From Mesostigma viride (Eukaryota; Streptophyta; Mesostigmatophyceae; Mesostigmatales; Mesostigmataceae), in assembly GCA_009746045.1 (NCBI GenBank), contig RPFO01000027.1, positions 5,048,573 through 5,112,572 on the forward strand: a stretch of DNA of 64,000 bases, written 5' to 3'. Below the pieces are notes generated by a model. It ran no database searches and was not told the origin of the DNA. It saw only the letters and a program-made list of their open reading frames with translations. This document shows, piece after piece, positions 49,931 to 61,257 of the stretch. Within the stretch, counting starts at the first letter, position 1, and every line of letters begins with the position of its first letter. The position numbers and the translations under genes were made by a program.

Positions 49931-50060
49931 CACACAGGCCGGAAAACAAACTCAAGCAAGCCAGAACAAATGTTCACTAAAAAAAGAACTGTAGTATGGG
50001 ACCACTGTCACAGGCTAGCAAGTGTGTCCTTATGTTGTCTCATCACGAATTGCCAGTAAC

Positions 50061-50750
50061 TCAAATACCCAACAACTTGTGTCTGAGCTCCACAAAACGT
50101 GGCTCGGGTAGTGCCTTGGTGAGCATGTCGGCGATCATCGCTGCCCCAGGAAGGTGAGACACCTGAACGGTGCCATCCGCGACCTTCGCGCGAATGTAGT
50201 GGTACTTGACGTCGATGTGCTTGGTACGCCGAGGGTGAACAGGGTCTCGTGACAGAGCCACAGCACCAGTGTTGTCGCAAAACACCTGAATTGGCCCTGA
50301 GGCCGGGTCACCCAACTCCTTGGTGATGGTGAGAAGGGGAACCACCTGCTGCGTGACACCGCACAGGGCCATGTACTCGGCCTCACAGGTGGACAGGGCT
50401 GGAGTGGGCTGCTTGCGACTGGTCCACTCCACCGCAGCACCGCGGTACATGACCACGTTGCCAGTGATTGACTTGCGGTCCACAGGATCGTTTGCCCAGT
50501 CGGCATCCGAGTAGGCCACCAGCCCCCCCTGCCCCGAGTAGGACAGACCCAGGTCCTTGGTGTGTACCGCGTACTGAAGCACCCGGCGTGCCAGCCCAAG
50601 GTCGCTTACAGTAGGGTTTTTCATATTCTGAGTCAGCAGGTTGACTGCGAATGCCAGGTCAGGCCGAGTGCATCCCATCGCATACAGGAGTGCCCCGGTG
50701 ATCGCTTGGTAGACGCGAGTGTCGTCCGCGTTGAGAAGCCCCCCCTCACC
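50061..50750 (-). CDS. copia RNase H, separated by a frameshift
   Basis: The frame opens upstream as GLLNADDTRVYQAITGALLY and continues MGCTRPDLAFAVN. RNase H motifs follow: AYSDADWA, STCEAEYMAL, VFCDNTGAVAL and RTKHIDVKYHYIR, ending in LRHKLLGI and a stop. The catalytic acidic residues D, E and D are present. It would be the C-terminal part of the polyprotein above. Confidence 0.92.
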   Translation of the reverse strand, partial: GEGGLLNADDTRVYQAITGALLYAMGCTRPDLAFAVNLLTQNMKNPTVSDLGLARRVLQYAVHTKDLGLSYSGQGGLVAYSDADWANDPVDRKSITGNVVMYRGAAVEWTSRKQPTPALSTCEAEYMALCGVTQQVVPLLTITKELGDPASGPIQVFCDNTGAVALSRDPVHPRRTKHIDVKYHYIRAKVADGTVQVSHLPGAAMIADMLTKALPEPRFVELRHKLLGI

Positions 50751-53700
50751 ACGGGGGGTGTTGGGGACGGGGCGTCTTCACCGCCCGTGGGGAGACCCCA
50801 AAGCGCTCAGCGAGGGCCTCCAGGTACGGGCCTTGGTGCAGAAAAACTGTGCGCGCCGGCGGGTCGAGGACCAGGGAGACCCCCAGAAAGAGGGAGGGGG
50901 CATCCGTCTCGGTGATCTGGAAGCGCTGGGACACCCGTTGGGTCCACTGCGATAGCCACTCCGCCGAGGAGTGGGAGACCAGGAGATCGTCGACATGGAC
51001 GAAGGCAAAACCACCAACATACAGGAACAGACACGTGTCCGTGGTGCTCTGGACAGCGCCAGTCTCATGGATGAGGTAGTCCCGGAGCGTGTGGTGCCAG
51101 TTCCGGGGCGCCTGTTTGAGCCCATAGAGGCTCCGCCGGAGGCGCCAGAGGTACGTTTGGCCAGTGGGGTCGCGCTCCTCAAAGCCCTTGGGGGGAAGGA
51201 CATACACGTCCTCCTCCAACTCAGCATAGAGGAACGCGGTGCGGACATCCAGCTGCCGGATGGGGTGGCCAGCAGTGCCAGCACGAGCCAAGCCCAGGCG
51301 CACGGTGGCAGCACGGACGGTGGGAGCAAAAGTCTCACCGAAATCAATGCCCTCGCGCTGTGCAAACCCCTTGCACACAAACCGGGCCTTGCACCGCCCA
51401 TCAGCTTTCTGGGCGAAGACCCACTTGGTGGGTAGGAGCTTGGCACCGCGCGGAAGATCACGCATATGCAGAAGCTCGTAAACCTGGTGCTCCTGGAGGC
51501 TGGCCAGCTCACTCTCCATGGCCGTGCGCCATTCCGGCAAGGCAAGGGCGGCAGCGGGAGAGGAGGGCACGGACGCAGGCTGGCTATGAAAAGCAGCAGC
51601 GAAGCACAGGTCAGCGACAAGTGAGTGATGCGCGTGGATCCGTGCAGCCTTGGTGACAGGTTGATCCGGCCAGGAAGAAAGCGCGTCATCCAATACATCA
51701 TCGCCCCCGAAACCAGGGGGAGCGGGGGTGTTACTGCCATGAGAAAGGTCGCCACACAAGGCAGCACCACGGGAACCCCACACGGGGAGGAGACCTGCAG
51801 AGGCACCAGGGGACGCCGGAGGAGAATAGCCGGTGCTGTCAGCCGTGCTCTCCAGGTCAACCGAGGTACTCAAATGCGGCGGAGGCATCCCCGCCCCGGC
51901 GTGTTCATATGACGCCGCAGAACGCGAGTGGCCAGAGGCCTGTCCGCGCAACAGAGGGGCATGCTGTCGAGCATCTGACACGGTGAGGTAAGATGTCGGC
52001 GCCGAGGCAGGAGCCGGAGCCGTCGGAGCAGGGCCGTTCCGCACAAGTGCCTGGATGGCCGCAGCGGCGGCCGGGGGGAGAACGAAACGCTCAGGAGTCC
52101 CCCCGATGCTGACATAGCTGTCCTCACGGCCTGCGGGCAAGGCAGTGGAGGGCGTTGCCGGCCCCCCAGAGTCCTCGGCAGAGGCAGAGGGTAACTGCAA
52201 AGGGGCAGGAGTCAGCATGTCGGCGGGAAAGAGGTCGGCCTCCGCAAAGGGGGCCGCCGGGAGCCACTGCGCAGCCTGCGGGGCCCGGTTGCGCCACGTC
52301 TCGTCGAACTGCACGTGCTTGCGCTCGATGACACGCCCGCCGCCCGTCGCCTTGTCGGGCACCCATACGAGGTAGGCCGGGGAGTCAAGCTTGTATCCCA
52401 CGAAGAGGCCATCCTCAGCGCGAGAATCAAACTTCTCACGGGCTGCCCCCTCAACCAAGACGTGGGAGGGGCAGCCAAACACACGCATGCCGGATAAATC
52501 CGCAGGGCGCCCATACATGAGGAAGTAGGGCGTTGCGTGCTCCGGGTTGCTGCGGCAGGGCAGCCTGTTGATGATGTAGATGGCGCATGCAAAGGCTAGA
52601 GCCCAGAACTCCTTGCCGAGGCCAGCATGCGCCAGCATGCTCCTGGTCATGCTAACTGCGACGCCCCAGAATCGCTCCGCCACGCCGTTCTGCTCCGGCG
52701 TATAGGGGGACGAGAACTCTTGCCGCACGCCATACTCGGCGCAGACGGCGCGCCAGTCCTGGCCAGTGAAAACCGCGTCTTGGTCGGAGCGAAGCTCCAC
52801 AGGCGCCGTGGCCGCGGACGCCCGGAACGGCTTGATCTCCGTGGCCAGGAAGTGACGCAGGCTCCCAACGGCAGCGTCCTTCGTCTTCAAGAAGTAAACC
52901 CAGTGAAAACGAGTGGCTTCATCCGTGATGCCCAGGACATACCGCCAGTCCCCCAACACGGCAGGGGTCCGCATGGGACCTAGCAGGTCGCAGTGCAGGC
53001 GATGGCGAGGGGTCGCGCAGCGTGGCGTCGTGCTGGGGGGAAAGCTGCTCCGCCGCAAGTGACCGGCAGGGCAGGAAGGACACGTGGGAGCCTTGGGACC
53101 GTGGGTCACCATGTTTGAGGCGGGGTCGGCGGCTAGCCGAGCAATACGATCCGCGCCAGCGTGTCCGAGGCGCAGGTGCCACTGCATCAGGTCCACGGGG
53201 GCGGCTGATGTGGCGAGGGCATGGGGCGCCACCCCGCGGAGCAAGTAAATGCCGTCACACTCCACGAGGGGGAACGTGCGGGTCCCCAAAGTGAGGCGCA
53301 GGTGCTTAAAGTCCACATCATGGCCGGCTTTAAAGAGCTGGCTCACCGAGAGTAGGCGGGCCTGAAGGCCTGGGACATACAAAGCTGGGCCGAGGTGCAC
53401 GTCCGGGGTGCCGAGCCGGAGAAGCAGAGGGCCCCTGCCGCCCGCATGCAGATTGCCGCCCGAGCCGGTGATGCGCAGCCGGAAGGCGGGATCAAATCCA
53501 TCGCCAAAGTCCGCCCGGTGAGGCGTCATGTGGTACGTGGCACCCGTGTCAACCACCCACTCCGGGGCACACCTAGCCGAGGCCGTTGCGGCCGTGTGAA
53601 GCACAGAAGGAGCGGTGGTTGAGGAACCAGCCGTCGAGTCCGAGGAGGTGCTGGGGCGGGGTGCCGAGAGACGACTGCCCGAGCGGGACGGGGAAGGCGC

Positions 53701-54096
53701 AAGGCCGTGCACTGGACGAAGCGAGGCCTGCCCGTGAGGCTGCACACCGTCGCGCAGGGAAGCACCTAAAGGGTTGGCGCGCAGGGAAGCACACAAAGGG
53801 CCTCGACCCACGTGGAACGCGTACGTCGTCTCCAAGGGAGGCAGGCCTGCGTCGGTGTGATGGGCGTGCCCGGCGCCGTCACCGCGGAGGTGAGCAGGGC
53901 GCTGGGCGGGATGGGCAGTCCAGCAGGTGGCGGCGTCATGTCCAGGCTTGGCGCAGACGGAGCAGGGCGGCCCGCGACCACGCCCGACCCCTGCGCCACC
54001 ACCGCGACCACCACCGCGCCCGCCGCGCCCCCCGCTGCTGCCGCCATGGCCGTGGCCGTTGCCGTGGCCATTGCCGTGGGCGCGGCCGTTGCCGTG

Positions 54097-54136
<40 letters not shown>

Positions 54137-54747
54137 CTTCCGGTGCCGTTGCTGTTGCCGTTGCCGTTGCCGCGGGCACCGCCATTCCGTGGGCCACGCC
54201 CCCGGCCAGGGGTATGGTACGCGTGGTTGGAGGCAGAGCCAGAATCTGCAGGGGACGGGAGGCCACCCGTCAGCAGATCTTCAACTTCCATCAGGCGCTG
54301 CCGCAGGACCGGAACAGTCTCGACCTCGTCAAGACGGAGGGAGATTAGCGCGGGCCGGTACTCGGCGCGCAGACCGCTGAGGACGCTGGCAATGAAGGCA
54401 GCGACTGGGAACGTAATGCCTGCAGCCTGTAGCTTGGCGTACAGCAGTTCCGAGCGGTTCACATACGGCTCCACAGTCTCGCGAGCAGTTTGACGAAGTT
54501 GGGCCATTTGTTTCCACAAGTCCAGACGCATGGACTTGGTGAGCTTGCCATGCTCATAGACCTGGATGAGCTTGGTGATGGCCAGACTGCCCAGGCGACG
54601 ATCCAGGGGGAGCGTCTGCATCAAGGCACGCGCAGGCCCATCGACGACGGCCAACAAGGCAACGTAAAGGAGCCGATCCAGTTGCACGTTCTGGACAACA
54701 CCTGCCAGCACTCCAAGGAGGCCAGCATAAAGGGAAACAAGGCCCAA
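50746..54747 (-). CDS. copia Gag-Pol: capsid, zinc knuckle, protease, integrase, RT
   Basis: This is a 1,333-residue frame. Residues 1-165 are Gag helices. A Gly/Asn repeat at about 185-230 is coded by a short GGCAAC-type microsatellite. The knuckle CSVCAKPGHDAATC (CX2CX4HX4C) is near 260, and the protease motif VVDTGATYHM is near 395. The pre-integrase HHCC zone (WHLRLGHAG...CPSC) lies near 525-570. The integrase core has D (LHCDLLGP), D (LRSDQDAVF) and E (NGVAERF). RT covers about 1,070-1,333 with LDVRTAFLYAELEEDV, YGLKQAPRNW and FVHVDDLLV. All catalytic residues named are present. The frame stops early at a C/G homopolymer near 50,740, where one indel separates it from RNase H. Confidence 0.95.
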
Positions 54748-55138
54748 AAATGGTCCTTAAAAGGGATCCACAGCGTCCAATCTGAGCCGGTAAAAACCTT
54801 GACCCCACGAACATCCTTCAAAAGCTCCTTGCAAGCCACAAAGGAGGCTCGGGCGGGGCCCCCCCCCGCCGTACCGCGGCTCAAACCACCACCGTCAACC
54901 GCCGGATTCTCACCGTCGGGAGCACCGAGGGCGGCGTCCTCGTCACCACCTGGCGGGTGCAAAGCCAGGGCAGCCAGCCCAGCTGCTGCGTCAAAAAATA
55001 CTTCGCCTGGGAGACCCGAATCGGTAAGAGTTACGGAGATGCAGTCAAAGCGGCCAGACCGGCAGCGTCGTCGGCATCAAAATCGTTACTGCCAGCAGCG
55101 CGACCCGCGGAAGCGACCTGGCTACGAGTGCCGGAAGC
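54748..55138 (-). pseudogene. copia Gag N-terminal part, frameshifted
   Basis: A start at 55,138 (MASGTRSQVAS) runs to a stop near 55,030. The next frame continues GLPGEVFFDAAAGLAA to VFTGSDWTLWIPFKDHFWAL. A further one-base shift near 54,745 connects it to the long frame that begins at 54,747. The W-rich segment is typical of the start of copia Gag (UBN2 type). Confidence 0.7.
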
Positions 55139-55365
55139 CATTCCAGCAAAAAACAGCAAAAACTCCGAAAAAAAGGTAACGTTGACCAATAGATTCCGGC
55201 CAGGAATCGAACCAAGCACCTTTCGTATTACGCGCCAGACGGGAATCAAACCTCCGCCTACGCTGTCGTCATGCAAATCTCGCCGAAATACACAAATCTA
55301 AAGTCAACCGCGAGCAGAGCCTCGGGAAACGACTTTTACCAGCGGTAAGCAGGTCGAAAGGCGTG

Positions 55366-55385
55366 CGAACCGCACTCCGATGCCA
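55366..55385 (-). other. copia primer-binding site
   Basis: Directly inside the 5' LTR the minus strand reads TGGCATCGGAGTGCGG, like the TGGTATCAGAGC site complementary to initiator methionine tRNA used by many copia elements. Confidence 0.75.
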
Positions 55386-55816
55386 TGTTAGGAGTGAGAA
55401 AACAATGTTTGCCACAAAGTTTTACTTTATTTCACTCAGATAAAAATAAGTCTCAGTCGGCAGCTGGCCGGCTGCTAGTTCCACCACAGGAGTGTGTGAG
55501 GTGTGAGGTACTGAGAGAGCAAACAAGGTGCGTAGCTTCGCCTTTTAAACAATTCCAGGCTCAGCTACTGGGTAGCAGTTATGATCTACCTACAACGTGG
55601 CCACACCAAACCGGTCTTTTCTGACTGTGTGGCAGTTACAATCATAACGTGATCTCAAGCCAACCATTCACAACCAAAGTTCAAGGTCAGTCACAGAATG
55701 ACTGGGTCACTTATGGAACAGAACTTAAACATGCGGCACATGCCCGTCCATGTAGTCCAGAGCTAGCACTAAACTATAAGTACTAGTTTCAGGCAGGTGT
55801 GTCGATACTTCTGACA
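55386..55816 (-). repeat. copia 5' LTR
   Basis: Begins TGTCAGAAG and ends CTAACA on the minus strand. It contains the promoter and polyadenylation region of the element; gaaataaagtaaaac near its 3' end holds an AATAAA. Confidence 0.95.
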
Positions 55817-55821
55817 CTTCC

Positions 55822-57918
55822 TTTGGGGGCTTCCCATCGCGCGCGCTCGCGCCGGCCCGCCGCACCGTCGATCCCACGCTCCGTCCCTCACGGGGAAATC
55901 TTCCAAATCAATTTTTATTCCTCGGAACTGCGAAAATTCGGCCTGAACTCGGCCTAAATTCGTTTTATTGCTCGAAACTAGTGACCGCTCAACCAAAAAC
56001 GATTTCAGGCCGGGTTTAGCATGCGTTCAGGGCAAAATTTCGTAGCACATTTGATTTCAGCAAAATTTAGATTCTATCAGCGCCGAGTCCAGAATCGGCT
56101 CAGAATCTCGCAAAGTTCGTCCAGCAAGCATCTTACTACGCTCCGCTCCTCCAAGTCAAATTTTGCGTGACTTTTCAAATAAAATTCAGTCAGATCACGT
56201 ACAGACTTAAATTTCGGTCTGAATAAAAAATTGCAACGGAAACGCTCAGTAAAACGGTTTCTGAACGAAATGCGGACAACAAAACGGCCGTAACGCCCAA
56301 CGCTCGTACTGAACGCTACGAACCGTAAATACGGCGCGTTCTCGGCCTAGCGATGGGCCCAGTAGGCGTACTTCCGCGTCCCACATCCGTCTACTAGCCG
56401 CCGAAAGTTTGATTCGCGACACAGAGTTTGACGGCCGCGAAGAAGCCGACATCGTGCCGGGTTCTGTATTTTTATCTGGCCGCGGCCATTGGCGGGCCTC
56501 CCCACCTGTGCGCAAACGAGCTGAACAGGATCTGGACATAACTGCCATTTCAGGCCCGTTCAGGAAAGGTGGACACTCGATCTGCCTAGTTTGCCACTTT
56601 TCGGGCAACTGCTCCGATTGGGCGCCACTGCGGATCCCCGGATCGCCCTGACTATTGGCCGCCCTGCGCTCGCGGTTTTCGTACGGGCCACTTTTCGGGC
56701 CTCACGGTTCGCCAAACTTTTGCGATGGGCTAAATCGTAGTCACTAGAGGGGGACAAGGTGGGGGGGCCAAGGCCCCCCACGAATTCGGACGCACTACGC
56801 CACCAGGGGCCCTGAGGCCTCCGTCGAAAGCTTCGACCCGCCGGGCGGAGCGCCCGCCTACCGGGCCGGTCACTACGCCGGGGGGCGAACGCTCGGCGGC
56901 CTTCCTTTGGGGGCTTCCCCTCGCGCGCGCTCGCGCCTGCCCGCCGCACCGTCGATCCCACGCTCCGTCCCTCACGGGGAAATCTTCCAAATCAATTTTT
57001 ATTCCTCGGAACTACGAAAATTCGGCCTGAACTCGCCCTAAATTCGTTTTTATTGCTCGAAACTAGTGACCGCTCAACAAAAAACGATTTCAGGCCGAAT
57101 TTTGCATGCGTTCAGGGCAAAATTTCGTACCACTTTTGATTTCAGCAAAGCTAAGATTCTCTCTGCGCTGAGTCCAGAATCGGCTCAGAATCTCGCAAAG
57201 TTCGTCCAGCAAGCATCTTACTACGCTCCACTCCTCCTAGTCAAATTTTGCTCGCACTTTTAACATAAAATTCAGTCAGATCCCGTTCAGACATTCTGAA
57301 TCGAAAATTGCTATGGAAAAACTCAGTGAAACGGTTTCTGAACGAAATGCCGACAACAAAACGGCCGTAACGCCCAAAATTTCACGGTTACTAAACATTT
57401 TTTGCACGGTTTCGAAACAATTTCTGAACGCTCCGTCGAACTGACGCACTGAACGCTACGAATTTTTAGGACGGCGCGCTCTCGGCCAAGAGATGGGCCC
57501 TCTAGCTGCAGTAGATCCGCCGTTGCGAGAGGTTGTTTGATTCGCGACACAGAGTTTGACGGCCCGCAACAACCCGACATCGCGTTTCAGGTCCGTCAAC
57601 TTGCCTGTGTTTTCTTTATCCTCCCATTGGCGGACCGCCCCCCCTGCTGAAAAAAGTGCTGAACCGGATCACCCCCTGCCCGCAAAGGCGTTGAACAGAC
57701 CTGCACAGATCAGGCATTTCAGACCCCGTTCAGACTTTGTGACAGTCGATCTCCCTAGTTTGCCACTTTTCGGGCAACTGCTCCGATTGGGCGCCACCGC
57801 GGATCTCCGGATCGCCCTGACTATCGGCCGCCCTGCGCTCGCGGTTTTCGTACGGGCCACTTTTCGGGCCTCACGGTTTGCCCAAACTTTTCGTTGGGGT
57901 TAATCGTAGTCACTAGAG
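55822..57918. repeat. Short variant array units without minisatellite
   Basis: After the copia element the array continues with two related segments (about 55,896-56,740 and 56,979-57,918). Both start gaaatcttccaaatcaattt and end with the conserved block tcgccctgactat...gggcctcacgg and gtagtcactagag. A hairpin block lies between them (56,761). The minisatellite and exon module are missing. AT-rich motifs such as tcgtccagcaagcatc are shared with the full units. Confidence 0.85.
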
Positions 57919-58489
57919 TGTTACGCCGCAAGCCTCGGCCGCCACCTCTACCTCTACCTGTCCTGATACTACCTAAACTAGTGAGGCCGCTTCTATTTAC
58001 ACCCCTAGCGAAAGACGACCGAGACGAACCAGATCTCAATGCATTTACATATGTACTACTGTAATATGCCATAGGCCATTTAATCAAACCCGTTTACTCC
58101 AGGAAAAGAGGAAGGAAACACAACTAAACTGCCGTGACCCAAGCCTATATGTGTTAATTCATTTAACACACGCCGAGTGACCACACAAGGAGTGGAACGT
58201 GCATAAATGGTCACCAACGGTCCAACAGGCTCGGGCCGACCTGGCCCTCGCCTGCAGAAACACAGAAACACAGGCAGGTGCACAGATGCACGCCGGTCCA
58301 CTACATTCTACAAAAGGATAAGGACCACTAATATAGTACGCGGCGCGGCGCCCAAAGGCACCCAATATACCACAGTACTGTTACGGGGACAATCATGTCC
58401 AAACTAGAACTGCACGTAACCTAGGAACAACCGAGGCCAAGGACCTAATTTACGTCCGTAACTACAACGAATTGTTACGCGACGTAACA
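57919..58489 (-). repeat. gypsy 3' LTR, 571 bases
   Basis: Begins TGTTACG and ends CGTAACA, a perfect short inverted terminal repeat. The position next to a polypurine tract supports the LTR call. No second copy lies in the window to compare. Confidence 0.8.
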
Positions 58490-58500
58490 CCTCCCCCCCA
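58490..58500 (-). other. gypsy polypurine tract
   Basis: The minus strand reads TGGGGGGGAGG immediately upstream of the LTR. Confidence 0.8.
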
Positions 58501-58863
58501 CAAAAGGTAGGGAGCCCTCTCCCTACGCAGAGAGGAGGGAACCAAAGGGGTAGGAAAAACCTAATGCACCCAGCACATACCAACACAATCGATAGACCAT
58601 CCCAGATACAAAGCACCAATAGTTCACACGGTCTCCACCACCACGCCGGGTGGTGTAGGGTTAGCCAGCACCAAGCCTGGTGGGAGGTTCCCCTAACTGC
58701 CTGGAACGGAGTCCTGGCCGGGGGGGGACGGCACTGGGCAGGACACACAGAGTAAACACATCAGCGCTAAGGACCAAGAACAGCCAACCAACTGGCCAGA
58801 ATATGAGGGCGACTCTATATACCGGAGGGACAACACCCTCAGGTCGGGCCTAAGGCCCTCTAT
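58501..58863 (-). other. gypsy 3' untranslated region
   Basis: About 360 bases between the stop of the large ORF and the PPT, without a gene. An imperfect palindrome near 58,640-58,690 (accacgccgggtggtg, then caccaagcctggtggg) could form a hairpin. Confidence 0.5.
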
Positions 58864-61174
58864 CTAGTGGCCATCCGTCTGATAAGTGCCACGAGAGGCC
58901 AGCAGGACCTCCAGGTAGGCCTGGTAGTGGGCCACATCCTCGACATTGTCATGCCTATCTACAGTGAGGAAAACATCGGCCCACACGCCGTCAGGAAAGA
59001 GGCCCAGGAAGGACCAGTAATACCTATGCTGCGTGAGGACGACCTGGCCACGGGCCCAGTCCAGAAAGCCACAGGCAAAGAGGCGAAGGAAAGGCTCTAC
59101 CGCGATCAGGCAAAGGGCCCGCAGGAGGAGGCGATGGTACCGGATCCGAGGGCGCATACCCGTCGGGAAGAACAGGTCCACCAGGGGCTCCACGTTGGAC
59201 GGCCACAACCGGATGTGCCGAACCTCGCGGGAGCGCCACCGACGAACACACTGTCGCGACCCGAATGTCTCTAGGTAGTCGCTGGCCCGAGGAGGAGGGT
59301 GACCGCGGGAGTCTAGACCCTGGCCCGGGATAGGCGCCGGGCGACGGGCATCCCACTCAAGGATGGGCTGGAGGACCGTAGTGTACGCCGCACCCGGCAC
59401 CGCAGGAAACTCTACTGTAAGGGCATCCGAAGCCATAATGCCCAGAGGTGGAGGGTAAGCCCACTGGAACCCACCGTAGGTGTCCAAGTCGTTGTGGCGC
59501 CTAGCCCAGCGATACAGAACGCGCCGGACCAGGATCTCACCCTCGAACACCGGATCAGCTAAAATAACCATGTCGAAGGGAGGCCGATCAGTCTCAATGG
59601 GTAGGCCACGATCCCGGGGCGCCCGACACACCTGGGAGAACCCGTAGGACATGGGGGAGATGGCAAGCTCAGCAGAGGCGCGCGGCAGGTCACACTGTCG
59701 GCAGGCGAGTGCGGACATACCATACCCAGGAATGGGCGTGTCGCGCGACTCCGGCGTCGCATGCACCACAGAAGGGGCCCTGTCCCGATCACCCTGGGAC
59801 AACTCCCGGAGGGAATCGGCAGCGCGGGTGACGCGAGGATCCTGACCGGTGGACCGAACAACCGCGGCCAATGACCGCGAGGCCGAAGGAGCAGGGACCG
59901 AAGCAGGGGCCGACGCAGGGGCAGGAGCCGACACCGACGCAGGGGGCACTGGTAAAACAGGAGGTCGCGCCGGACGCGAAGCCAGAGAGGGCCGTGACGG
60001 ACCCGCCATCGACGCAGGCGCGCCGGTCTCCGTTGCCGGTGCACCCTCAGGCCACATATTGAAGATAGGGCCCGTAGGGACAGGCAGCCCGGCATAAGAT
60101 TGGTTACCATCCAAGCTCCAGTCGGGAACCGGGATCCTCTGCGGGGGACCACCCTCCCAAAGCCTGGGATGATCGCCCGTGTCGCTGAAGAAACCACGAA
60201 CTGGCTGTGAGGGCGCAGCGGACGGCCCAGAGGGGGCGACGGCGGGCACAGCCGAAGGGGCTGAAGACTCGCGCCGAGGCGCGGGAACGTCGGCCGCAGG
60301 CACGGAGGCAACCGGAGGTGTCGGAGCCGCAGCAACCGAAGGGGTAGGGGGCGCCGGCGAAACCACAGGTGCCGAAGCAACCAAAGGGGTAGGGGGCGCG
60401 GACACCACAGACACCCCACCTGGCGTGGCCGGAGTCTGCGCTTGGGCCGCCAGGAAGGCCCCGAACGCCGTGGTCAGGGACTGGATCTGAGCCTGCATAG
60501 CCGAGACCGTCGCCGAAAGAGGATCAGGCAAACCCGAAGGGGTAGGCTCTACTGCAACACCCCGGGTCGACCGAGGGGACGACGGGACCGGAGAGGGAGG
60601 AACAGACGCCGAGGAGGCGGACGCAGCGCTCGAGGCAGAATAATCTGGAGTATAATGTACCTCGGCTGGGGCGCCCGAAGGGGCAGGACCACTAACCGCT
60701 AGTCCCGCCGACTGATCAGCTATCTCCATGAATTCTACGGCCCGTAAAAGGTCACAGGGGTTCTCATCTACCTCAGCATCACCCTCAGCCGGAAGCCAAG
60801 GGAACACCTCCCGTAGGCAGGTACGGCCCACAGGGGTAGAGAGGTAGGAGAACACACGGCAGCACCGGAGAACCGCATCTATCTGTCCCAAGGCGGGACA
60901 GCTGGAACCACACCCCAACAAACAGTGTCCGGCATCGTCGAACCCGTGCAGGACAAGCTGGTGCGGCTCATCAGGGGAAGGACCATACCACGTGACCCCG
61001 AAGAGGGCCGCCCTGACTAAGCCCGCATGTTGGGCCTGAAGGGCCGGCTGCACAACGCCACCCGGGTAACTTGATCGCGACACCCAGCGGCCCGGAAGGG
61101 CCTCGAAATACAGCTCAGGGTCCGGGGGGCGGGGACGGCAGCGAGCTCTCAGCCGGAGGGGTAGGTTCTGACAT
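58864..61174 (-). CDS. Large ORF of unknown function between gypsy pol and 3' LTR
   Basis: The open frame from 61,083 to 58,864 codes 739 residues. A likely true start is the ATG at 61,174 (MSEPTPPAESSLPSPP), joined through a one-base slip in the ccgcccccc run near 61,120. Residues 1-130 have Cys/His-containing structured sequence. About 150-460 is Pro/Ser/Ala-rich low complexity with a helical piece (MQAQIQSLTTAFGAFLAA). About 490-739 is a second folded part rich in W, R and hydrophobic residues. No CCHC knuckle, protease, envelope signal peptide or transmembrane helix is seen. It may be a Gag moved downstream by recombination or an extra ORF of this lineage. No function can be given. Confidence 0.65.
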
Positions 61175-61257
61175 TACGGCTGCGGAGGGGAGGGGACAAC
61201 CAACCACCCGTCGACAGCAGACATAACATAAGAGAGGAGAAGGTCTACAACTAGAGC

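Larger units (their letters stand above)
49485..55816 (-). mobile_element. Ty1/copia retrotransposon, 6,332 bases, nearly complete
   Basis: LTRs at 49,485-49,916 (432 bases) and 55,386-55,816 (431 bases) differ at only a few positions, so the insertion is fairly recent. A 5-base duplication CTTCC flanks it (49,480-49,484 and 55,817-55,821), and the empty site ccttcctttgggggc is present in other array units. On the minus strand the order is 5' LTR, PBS, Gag, protease, integrase, RT, RNase H, PPT, 3' LTR, the copia order. Frameshifts in gag and before RNase H make it non-autonomous as read. Confidence 0.97.
23734..57918. repeat. Tandem array of ~3.8-4.3 kb units, interrupted by transposons
   Basis: The hairpin block gggggggccaaggcccccc recurs at 23,741, 36,932, 41,005, 45,082, 49,340 and 56,761, always followed by the same ~330 bases (ccaccaggggccctgagg...cacgctccgtccctcacggg). 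Without the 9.4-kb CACTA element the first spacing is about 3.78 kb; the next are 4,073, 4,077 and 4,258 bases. Units 2 and 3 (36,932 and 41,005) are almost identical, apart from changes inside the minisatellite. Order within a unit: hairpin and GC-rich block, a short unique part, a minisatellite, a part with intron-like signals, then an AT-richer block ending gtagtcactaga. The last copies (55,822-57,918) are short variants without the minisatellite. Confidence 0.93.

Noticed and set aside
53586-54493. Arg-, Ala- or Pro-rich plus-strand frames opposite copia Gag-Pol
   Set aside because: They are shadows of the GC-rich Gag Gly/Asn repeat and the integrase region on the minus strand.
23734-57918. 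Array unit as a Helitron tandem array
   Set aside because: The hairpin suggested a Helitron 3' end, but no CTRR terminus follows at the expected distance, no TC start is defined, and no Rep-helicase sequence is seen.
23734-57918. Array as ribosomal DNA spacer
   Set aside because: No 18S, 5.8S, 28S or 5S rRNA sequence is recognised anywhere in the window.
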